DNA from: an uncultured Phenylobacterium sp.
Lineage (GTDB): Bacteria; Pseudomonadota; Alphaproteobacteria; Caulobacterales; Caulobacteraceae
DNA: 5,903 nt
Reading direction: 5' to 3'
NCBI GenBank assembly: GCA_945952175.1
Contig: CAMFHW010000279.1
Span: 1 to 5,903, forward strand
In this document: positions 1 through 4,665 of the stretch, piece after piece
Position numbering within the stretch: the first letter of the stretch is position 1
Layout: the number at the start of each line of letters is the position of its first letter
The notes under the pieces: generated by a model
What the model was told of the DNA's origin: nothing
The model's input: the letters and a program-made list of their open reading frames with translations, nothing else
Database searches by the model: none
Made by a program: the position numbers and the translations under genes

Positions 1-1
1 G

Positions 2-724
2 GCCCTGCTCGACCAGCGCCTGGCCCATGGCCTGATGGCGGTCCGCCGCCTGCCGGCCAATATCGGCTACCTGAAACTGCGTCTGTTCGGCCGCGACCCG
101 GCCAGCGCCGACATGATCGACGCCGCCATGGGCCTGCTGAAGGACACCGACGCCCTGATCATCGACCTGCGCGAGAACACCGGCGGCGGCGGCGCGGCGG
201 ACACCCGCCTCGAGGGCCAGCTCTCCGCGACGCCCCTGGTGATGGCCGAGGTCCACTGGCGCAGGCGCGACGGGACGACCGAGGTCGAAACCCGCCGGCC
301 CGACATCCCGCCCGCCGGCCCGCTCTATCCGGATCGCCCGGTCTATGTGCTGGTCGGCGGGGCGACCTTCTCGGCGGCCGAGGCCTTCGCCTACGACCTC
401 CAGGCCAACCGCCGCGCCCTGCTGGTCGGCGCGGTCACCCGCGGCGGCGGCAACGCGGCCAACCTGGCGACCCCCGGCCTCGGCTTCGGCCTGATGGCCT
501 TCGTCCCCAACGGCCAGGTGATCCATCCGCTGACCGGCCGGGGCTGGAACATCGTCGGCCTGAAGCCCGACGTGCAGACGCCGGTCGAGGGCGCGCTCAC
601 CGAGGCCTACCGCCTGGCGTTGGCCGCCGCCAGGCCTCGGATCTCCACCCCCAAGTCCGAGAAGGAGCGCGCCGACGCCATCGCCGACCCGGCCGCGGCG
701 CTTATGGCCGACCAGCGCCTCTAG
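2..724 (+). CDS. S41-family peptidase, C-terminal part (5'-truncated by window edge)
   Basis: The reading frame is open from the left edge, so the start and any signal peptide or PDZ-like N-terminal region lie outside the window; 240 residues are visible. The fold is the S41 (C-terminal-processing protease / interphotoreceptor-retinoid-binding-protein-like) catalytic core. The visible order is IGYLKLRLF, the strand-loop LIIDLRENTGGGG (bases about 155-193), then VYVLVGGATFSAAEAF with the probable nucleophile serine at bases 371-373, then VGAVTRGGGN and a C-terminal GWNIVGLKPDVQTPVE segment typical of the IRBP-like branch. The lysine that serves as general base in CtpA/Prc enzymes (GEKTFGKG) is not at the equivalent place, where the sequence reads GAVTRGGG. 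This agrees with the IRBP/tricorn-like subgroup rather than CtpA. Family members cleave peptides or C-terminal tails, often in the periplasm; the substrate here is unknown. The gene ends on the same CTAG as the convergent oxidoreductase. Family assignment is firm; proteolytic activity is inferred. Confidence 0.9.
   Translation, partial: ALLDQRLAHGLMAVRRLPANIGYLKLRLFGRDPASADMIDAAMGLLKDTDALIIDLRENTGGGGAADTRLEGQLSATPLVMAEVHWRRRDGTTEVETRRPDIPPAGPLYPDRPVYVLVGGATFSAAEAFAYDLQANRRALLVGAVTRGGGNAANLATPGLGFGLMAFVPNGQVIHPLTGRGWNIVGLKPDVQTPVEGALTEAYRLALAAARPRISTPKSEKERADAIADPAAALMADQRL
721..724. other. Shared palindromic CTAG supplying both convergent stop codons
   Basis: The plus-strand peptidase gene ends with TAG at 722-724. 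The minus-strand oxidoreductase gene ends with TAG read from 723 down to 721. Because CTAG is its own reverse complement, both genes stop in the same four bases, overlap by four bases, and leave no room between them for a separate terminator. Confidence 0.95.
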
Positions 725-1737
725 GGCTCGGGCGAGACCTGGATCAAGAGCTTGCCGTCGTGGTCGCCGGTGAACAGCCGCTGCAGCGAGGTCATGGCGC
801 CTTCCAGCCCCTGGTCCACGTGCACCTTCCACTTCAGCTGGCCGGACGCCACCCAGGGGATCAGCTCGGCCATCGCCTCGCCGGCGCGCGGCAGGAAGTC
901 GGTGACGATGAATCCGCGGATGGTCAGCCGGTGCATCAGCACCCGGGCGAAGTCCTTCGGCCCCGCCGGCCGGTCGTTGTCGTTATAGGTCGAGATCATG
1001 CCGCACAGCGGCATGCGGCCATAGTTGTTCATCCGGTCGACCACGGCGTCCATGATCGCCCCGCCGACATTCTCGAAATTGACGTCGATCCCGTTGGGGC
1101 AAAGACGGTCCAGCGCCGCGCCGACGTCCTCGTTCTTGTAGTCGATGGCCCCGTCGAACCCGAGCTCGCCGGTCAGCCAGTCGCACTTGGCCTTGCCGCC
1201 GGCGATGCCGATCACGCGGGCGCCCTTCAGCTTGGCGATCTGGCCGGCGATCGAGCCCACCGCGCCCGCCGCCGCCGACACCACCACCGTCTCGCCCGCC
1301 TGCGGCTTGCCGATGTCGCACATGCCGAACCAGGCGGTCAGGCCCGTCGCGCCCAGCACGCTCATGAAGGCCGTCACCGGCACGCCGGGGATCTGCGGCA
1401 CGGGGAACAGCGCGCCCTCGTTCGCCACCACGTGGGTCGACCAGCCGCCCAGGCCGGTGTTGACCAGGTCGCCCTGCTTGAACCGGCCGGAGCGCGACTG
1501 CTCCACCACCCCGATCGAGCCGCCGCGCATGGTGTCGCCGATCCCGACCGGCGGCATGTACTGGTCCTGGTCGCTCATCCAGATGCGGTTGGTGGGGTCG
1601 AGCGACAGATAGACCGTGCGCACCAGCACCTCGCCGTCGGCCAGGTCGCGGACCTGCTCCTCGACCAGCTCCAGGTTCTCAGGCCTGATCTCGCCCTGCG
1701 GCCGACTGCGCAGCACCCAACGCTTCAAGGTCGCCAT
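721..1737 (-). CDS. NADP-dependent MDR-superfamily oxidoreductase (zinc-independent, prostaglandin/leukotriene reductase or CurA-like)
   Basis: This 338-residue protein has the usual length for medium-chain dehydrogenase/reductases of the NADP-dependent enoyl/alkenal reductase group, which reduce the C=C bond of alpha,beta-unsaturated ketones and aldehydes in the cytoplasm. Visible landmarks in order are VYLSLDPTNRIWM (residues 42-54), RGGSIGVV (71-78), GATGLTAWFG (129-138), the Rossmann glycine motif SAAAGAVGSIAGQIAKLKG (154-172), the GIDVNFENVGG loop (216-226), GRMPLCGMIS, GFIVTDF and the C-terminal GKLLIQV. K184 lies where NADPH-preferring relatives bind the 2'-phosphate. There is no structural-zinc cysteine cluster, consistent with the zinc-free subgroup. 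I chose the ATG at 1737 over the in-frame TTG at 1791: GGGGAG sits five bases upstream, and MATLKRWVLRSRP matches the normal N-terminus of the family. It converges on the peptidase gene and diverges from the alpha/beta hydrolase gene. The exact substrate cannot be told from sequence. Confidence 0.93.
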   Translation of the reverse strand: MATLKRWVLRSRPQGEIRPENLELVEEQVRDLADGEVLVRTVYLSLDPTNRIWMSDQDQYMPPVGIGDTMRGGSIGVVEQSRSGRFKQGDLVNTGLGGWSTHVVANEGALFPVPQIPGVPVTAFMSVLGATGLTAWFGMCDIGKPQAGETVVVSAAAGAVGSIAGQIAKLKGARVIGIAGGKAKCDWLTGELGFDGAIDYKNEDVGAALDRLCPNGIDVNFENVGGAIMDAVVDRMNNYGRMPLCGMISTYNDNDRPAGPKDFARVLMHRLTIRGFIVTDFLPRAGEAMAELIPWVASGQLKWKVHVDQGLEGAMTSLQRLFTGDHDGKLLIQVSPEP

Positions 1738-1742
1738 CTCAT

Positions 1743-1748
1743 CTCCCC
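1743..1748 (-). promoter_or_regulatory. Ribosome-binding site deciding the oxidoreductase start
   Basis: On the minus strand the sequence reads GGGGAG, five bases (ATGAG) before the ATG at 1737. This supports the shorter ORF over the TTG-initiated version that starts at 1791. Confidence 0.7.
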
Positions 1749-1855
1749 ACGGCTTTGCGGCGACCCTGCCCGCCGCCTCGGCCCCCGGCAAGGCGCCGCT
1801 GCGGCAAGCCTGTAGACGTGTCGCCGTCAGGTGCTAAGCCACGCAGCCTGATTTC

Positions 1856-1860
1856 GGGAG
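1856..1860 (+). promoter_or_regulatory. Ribosome-binding site supporting a CTG start for the hydrolase
   Basis: GGGAG at 1856-1860 is six bases (AGCGTC) before the CTG codon at 1867. No ATG, GTG or TTG occurs in frame between the upstream TGA (1849) and the ATG at 1957, so this site points to CTG as the start. Confidence 0.55.
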
Positions 1861-1866
1861 AGCGTC

Positions 1867-2739
1867 CTGGAAGGCCCCACCTCGCACTTCTACTTCTCGC
1901 AGCGCCTGCGCCTGCACTATGTCGACTGGGGCAACGAGGGCGCGCCGCCCCTGCTGATGGTCCATGGCGGCCGCGACCACTGCCGCAACTGGGACTGGGT
2001 CGCCGAGCGCCTGCGCGACCGCTACCACATCATCGCGCCCGACCTGCGCGGCCACGGCGACAGCGCCTGGGCCATCGGCGGCGGCTACGACCAGGCCGCC
2101 TACATCTATGACCTCGCCCAGATCGTGCACCAGAAGGCGCTGGCCCCGGTCACCATCATCTCCCATTCCCTGGGGGCCGGCATCGCGCTCAACTATTGCG
2201 GCGCCTATCCGGAGACGGTGAAGAAGCTCGTCGCCATCGAGGGCCTTGGCCCGTCGCCCCAGGTCATGGCCGAGCAGGCCAAGCGCACCATCGACAACCG
2301 CCTGCGCGCCTGGATCAAGGACCGCCGCGAAAATTCCGGCCGCGCGCCCCGCCGCTACGCCACCCTCGACGAGGCCATCGCCCGCATGGCCGGCGAGAAC
2401 CCGCACCTCAGCCCCGAACAGGCGCGCCACCTCACCATCTACGGGGCCCACCAGAACGAGGACGGCACCTATTCCTGGAAGTTCGACAACTATGTCCGCT
2501 GGGGCGGCGGGGTCGGCGGGCTATCCCACGAGGAACAGCACCAGCTCTGGCGCAACATCACCTGCCCGGTGCTGCTGGTGCGCGGCCTGGAATCCTGGGC
2601 CTCGGACCCCGTGGAGGACGGCCGCATCAAGCACTTCAAGAACGCCCGCCTGGCCAATTTCGAGAACGCCGGCCACTGGGTCCACCACGACCAGCTCGAC
2701 GCCTTCATGGAAAAGGTCGAGGCCTTCCTGGCGGCGTAA
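1867..2739 (+). CDS. Alpha/beta hydrolase (probable CTG start)
   Basis: This is a soluble alpha/beta-hydrolase-fold enzyme of 290 residues if it starts at CTG 1867, the usual length for the family. The N-terminal strands read EGPTSHFYFSQRLRLHYVDWG, then PPLLMVHGGRDH carrying the HGG oxyanion segment (about residues 33-35), APDLRGHGDS, and the nucleophile elbow SHSLGAG with Ser101. Near the C-terminus come VRGLESWASDP, with Glu242 or Asp247 as acid candidates, and AGHWVHHDQ with His270. The elbow is S-x-S-x-G rather than the common G-x-S-x-G. Between elbow and acid is a helical cap of about 100 residues containing RRYATLDEAIARM and WKFDNYVRWGGG. The first ATG (1957) would delete the first beta strands and begin at the oxyanion loop, so it is unlikely to be the true start. 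Relatives act as esterases or on other small substrates; the substrate here is unknown. It is followed seven bases later by a REP-like hairpin. The fold is certain; the start is inferred. Confidence 0.9.
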   Translation: MEGPTSHFYFSQRLRLHYVDWGNEGAPPLLMVHGGRDHCRNWDWVAERLRDRYHIIAPDLRGHGDSAWAIGGGYDQAAYIYDLAQIVHQKALAPVTIISHSLGAGIALNYCGAYPETVKKLVAIEGLGPSPQVMAEQAKRTIDNRLRAWIKDRRENSGRAPRRYATLDEAIARMAGENPHLSPEQARHLTIYGAHQNEDGTYSWKFDNYVRWGGGVGGLSHEEQHQLWRNITCPVLLVRGLESWASDPVEDGRIKHFKNARLANFENAGHWVHHDQLDAFMEKVEAFLAA

Positions 2740-2746
2740 CCCAAAT

Positions 2747-2779
2747 CCGCTCATCCCGGCGAACGCCGGGACCCAGATC
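2747..2779 (+). repeat. REP-like 33-bp repeat, copy 1
   Basis: It contains the hairpin TCCCGGCGAACGCCGGGA (2754-2771), a 7-bp perfect stem with a GAAC loop. It starts 7 bases after the hydrolase stop codon. Confidence 0.8.
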
Positions 2780-2812
2780 ACGAAACTTGGCGCCCAGGCC
2801 GAAGGCCGCCTG

Positions 2813-2887
2813 ATTCACCACGAAGAACACAAAGAGCACCAAGGGCGGCTCCGCTCCTTCGTGCCCTTCGTGCGCTTCGTGGTTCAA
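2813..2887. repeat. Inner inverted repeat made of 9-bp CACGAAG units
   Basis: Left arm 2813-2844 and right arm 2856-2887 are imperfect reverse complements (24/32). Each arm carries three tandem 9-mers; the right arm, read on minus, is the more regular (CCACGAAGC, GCACGAAGG, GCACGAAGG). Frames through it would encode His/Glu-rich peptides, which are by-products of the repeat and not genes. Confidence 0.7.
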
Positions 2888-2910
2888 ATGCTTGAGGCAT
2901 GGAGGCTTCC

Positions 2911-2943
2911 GATCTGGATCCCGGCGTTCGCCGGGACGAGCGG
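2911..2943 (-). repeat. REP-like 33-bp repeat, copy 2 (inverted)
   Basis: It is the reverse complement of copy 1 with two substitutions, both outside the hairpin stem (2919-2936). It begins 15 bases downstream of the esterase stop when read on the minus strand. Confidence 0.8.
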
Positions 2944-2958
2944 ACCCTGGAGCGCCGT

Positions 2959-4470
2959 CTACCCCTGCAGCACCTTCCGCACGCCTGGCAGCGGGTCGTC
3001 CACCACCCGGCTCTCCAGGTCGAAGATCATCGTCGCGCGCCGGTCCCGGTCATAGGCCGGCCAGCCCGGGTTCCCGGTCTTCACGAATTTCAACCAGGCG
3101 TCCGACATCGCGTCGGCCACCACCTGCGGCTCCTCGCCCCGGCCGACGAAATTCCTCGCCCGCTCGACATTGTCGAACACCAGCGGGATCTCCAGCGCGT
3201 GCGGGCACTTCAGTCGCCCGCGCGCCACTGGGGTCTCCCAGGTCAGCATGTACATGAAGACCGGCGCCGCCCCCTGGTCGGCCTTGCGCTCGGCGATCGA
3301 CACCGAGCCCAGCCACATGCCGGTCACCGTCTGGGCCGCGCTCGCCAGATAGGTCGGAGAATAGTCCGGATAGGCCGCCCGTAGCGCCGCCACCAGGGCG
3401 TCGGCCTTGTCGCCCGCCGCCGCCCTGGCCCGCCGCGCCAGGGCCTCCTCGTCATAGGAGCCGAACTTCGGGTCGCCGTAGAGGAACAGGGTCGCCTCGT
3501 CCTTGTTGGTCCCGATCAACACCGGCGTCTCGGCGCTGATCGCCGGGGCGTCGGGCGTGAACGGATCGCGGGGCAGGGCGGTCCCGTCGACGACCGGCGT
3601 ATAGAGCCGCATCATCTCGCCCGGGATCTCGACGCTCGTCCTGCTGATGGTGTCGGTGTCGAGCGCCGCCAGTTGTTCCGGCGTCGTCACGCCCAGCTTC
3701 TCCAGCAAGGCCTTGGCGGTCTTGGCGCTCTCGGCCTTGGGCGCGCCGCGCAGGCCCGGCCCGCTCTGGATGATCGCCTTGTGGAACAGGCCCTTGGCGA
3801 TCGGCATGGCCAGCAGCAGCGAGACCTTCCAGCCGCCGCCGCTCTCGCCATAGATGGTCACGTCGGCCGGATTGCCGCCGAACGCCGCGATGTTGTCGCG
3901 CACCCATTCCAGCGCCTGGACGATGTCCAGCATTCCGGCCATGCCCGACTGGGCGTAGTCCGGCCCGAAGGCCTCCTCCAGATGCAGGTAGCCGAAGACG
4001 TTCAGCCGGTGGTTCACCGTCACCACCACCACGTCGCCCTTCCGCGCCAGGTTGCCCCCGTCGTACATGGCCGCGCCGCCGGAACCGTTGGCGAAGCCGC
4101 CGCCGTGCAGCCACACCATGACCGGCCGCCGCGCCCCGTCCGCCGCCGGGGTCCAGACGTTCAGGAACAGGCAGTCCTCGGACGAGGCCGGCTCGTCCGG
4201 CGCGGGCGGATCGCCGGGCGAGGTGCGCCGCTCGCCGGGCGCTAGGCCCGACTGGATCGCCGGCGCGCCATAGGCCACGGCGTCGGCCGCGTCGCGCCAG
4301 GCCTCAGGCCGCTGCGGCGGCTTGAACCTGTGCAGGCCCGTCGGCGCCGCGCCGTAGCGCAGGCCCTTGAAGACGCTCAGAACGTCCTCCTGATAGCCGC
4401 GCACGGGCCCGTTGCTGGTGGTCACCACGCCGCTGCGGGCCAGGGGCGCCAGGGTCATGTCGTCGGCCAT
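2959..4470 (-). CDS. Type-B carboxylesterase (COesterase family, para-nitrobenzyl-esterase-like)
   Basis: This 503-residue protein has the usual length for bacterial type-B carboxylesterases, which hydrolyse carboxylic esters with a Ser-Glu/Asp-His triad. Visible elements are the N-terminal GPVRGY and FKGLRYGAAP, the second family signature EDCLFLNVWTP (residues 98-108), the HGGGF oxyanion loop (122-126), VNHRLNVFGYL, and the active-site block FGGNPADVTIYGESGGG with Ser210. The acid is probably Glu325 in GTNKDEAT and the histidine His424 in CPHALEIPLVF. The elbow is GESGGGWKVS rather than the commoner GESAGG, marking a subgroup. There is no signal peptide or transmembrane stretch, so it is predicted cytoplasmic. 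I chose the ATG at 4470 rather than the adjoining GTG at 4473, because GGAGGAG lies five bases before the ATG and only two before the GTG. The gene lies 195 bases downstream of the double TetR gene on the same strand, which makes it a likely regulatory target. Natural substrate unknown. Confidence 0.95.
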   Translation of the reverse strand: MADDMTLAPLARSGVVTTSNGPVRGYQEDVLSVFKGLRYGAAPTGLHRFKPPQRPEAWRDAADAVAYGAPAIQSGLAPGERRTSPGDPPAPDEPASSEDCLFLNVWTPAADGARRPVMVWLHGGGFANGSGGAAMYDGGNLARKGDVVVVTVNHRLNVFGYLHLEEAFGPDYAQSGMAGMLDIVQALEWVRDNIAAFGGNPADVTIYGESGGGWKVSLLLAMPIAKGLFHKAIIQSGPGLRGAPKAESAKTAKALLEKLGVTTPEQLAALDTDTISRTSVEIPGEMMRLYTPVVDGTALPRDPFTPDAPAISAETPVLIGTNKDEATLFLYGDPKFGSYDEEALARRARAAAGDKADALVAALRAAYPDYSPTYLASAAQTVTGMWLGSVSIAERKADQGAAPVFMYMLTWETPVARGRLKCPHALEIPLVFDNVERARNFVGRGEEPQVVADAMSDAWLKFVKTGNPGWPAYDRDRRATMIFDLESRVVDDPLPGVRKVLQG

Positions 4471-4475
4471 CACGT

Positions 4476-4482
4476 CTCCTCC
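4476..4482 (-). promoter_or_regulatory. Strong ribosome-binding site of the carboxylesterase
   Basis: GGAGGAG on the minus strand, five bases (ACGTG) before the ATG at 4470. It decides for that ATG over the GTG immediately before it. Its 5' end abuts and slightly overlaps the palindrome at 4481-4506. Confidence 0.75.
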
Positions 4483-4506
4483 GGGCCAGCCTCTTCTGGC
4501 GCCCGG
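4481..4506. promoter_or_regulatory. Imperfect palindrome in the esterase leader: candidate operator or RNA hairpin
   Basis: The arms are CCGGGCCAG (4481-4489) and CTGGCGCCCGG (4496-4506), complementary except for two extra bases in the second arm, around a six-base CCTCTT centre. The position just upstream of the esterase ribosome-binding site and the 26-base span would suit a TetR-type operator. It could equally fold as an mRNA hairpin that partly covers the first bases of the Shine-Dalgarno. In such GC-rich DNA a chance palindrome of this quality is possible. Confidence 0.35.
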
Positions 4507-4569
4507 TATGGGCGTCGGCGGCGGTCTCGGCAGCTACAGTCGACGCATCGGCATGGCGGCGCAAGGGGT

Positions 4570-4650
4570 GCTGTTTCGGGGACAGGTTGAATAACTCCGG
4601 CGCGAACCGCGGGCCGGCGGATGAGTTATTCAGCGTGTCCCCGAAATAGC
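4570..4650. repeat. Long inverted repeat (28-bp arms) after the TetR gene, possible terminator or miniature element
   Basis: Arms 4570-4597 and 4623-4650 are reverse complements at 25 of 28 positions, separated by a 25-base GC-rich loop that itself has a short CCGGC/GCCGG stem. The arm core reads TTTCGGGGACA then TGAATAACTC, more AT-rich than the surrounding genes. Read on minus it begins 15 bases after the regulator's stop codon and would form a very stable hairpin, so it may end or insulate the regulator transcript before the esterase. The GGGGACA core resembles sequences I associate with dispersed REP/RAYT-type repeats, but that link is from memory and inferred. No target-site duplication or ORF is seen. 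Confidence 0.75.
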
Positions 4651-4665
4651 GGGCGCAAGACGGCG

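Larger units (their letters stand above)
1738..1866. promoter_or_regulatory. Divergent intergenic region between oxidoreductase and alpha/beta hydrolase
   Basis: These 129 bases separate two genes transcribed away from each other, so promoters for both are expected here. I looked for paired -35/-10 boxes on both strands and found only weak candidates, for example TAGACG (1813-1818) with CTAAGC (1834-1839) on plus, at a spacing of only 15. No convincing promoter or operator palindrome is visible. In the hydrolase frame there are stops at 1813 (TAG) and 1849 (TGA), which limit how far upstream that gene can begin. Confidence 0.5.
2747..2943. repeat. Nested composite inverted repeat (BIME/REP-like) between convergent genes
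   Basis: This roughly 197-bp unit fills the gap between two convergent genes. Its outer arms are 33 bp (2747-2779 and 2911-2943), inverted and identical at 31 of 33 positions. Its inner arms are 32 bp (2813-2844 and 2856-2887), inverted and identical at 24 of 32 positions, around an 11-base loop. The inner arms consist of about three 9-bp units of the type CACGAAGNG. Seen from each flanking gene, the outer repeat has the same orientation: it begins 7 bases after the hydrolase stop and 15 bases after the esterase stop. Such units are probably dispersed in the genome, and the structure could act as a two-way transcription barrier or mRNA-end stabiliser. No U-run follows the hairpins, so they are not canonical intrinsic terminators. 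Function is inferred. Confidence 0.8.

Noticed and set aside
1738..1791. N-terminal extension of the oxidoreductase from the TTG at 1791
   Set aside because: The added residues do not resemble the family N-terminus, and the ATG at 1737 has a well-spaced GGGGAG.
760..1815. A 351-codon open frame on plus across the oxidoreductase gene
   Set aside because: It is antisense to a clearly recognisable MDR enzyme. Its translation is a low-complexity His/Arg/Ala/Val-rich string with no family motif, as expected from GC-rich antisense frames.
1834..2451. A 205-codon open frame on minus opposite the alpha/beta hydrolase
   Set aside because: It is antisense to conserved hydrolase motifs (HGG, SHSLG) and has no recognisable domain.
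2754..2771. Hairpin after the hydrolase as a classical rho-independent terminator
   Set aside because: The stem is strong, but no run of T follows on either strand, so it was kept as a REP-like repeat instead.
2705..2887. A 60-codon minus-strand frame with His/Glu-rich NHEAHEGHEG-like sequence
   Set aside because: The peptide pattern is a translation of the 9-bp CACGAAG repeats. Such frames arise wherever the repeat occurs, and no ribosome-binding site was seen.
2813..2887. Regularly spaced short repeats as a CRISPR array
   Set aside because: The units are 9 bp, tandem without spacers, and inverted between arms. There are no cas genes.
4507..4569. A sigma-70-like promoter for the esterase (CTTGCG with CTGTAG on minus)
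   Set aside because: The spacing is about 20 bases and the -10 box is poor. Not convincing enough to annotate.
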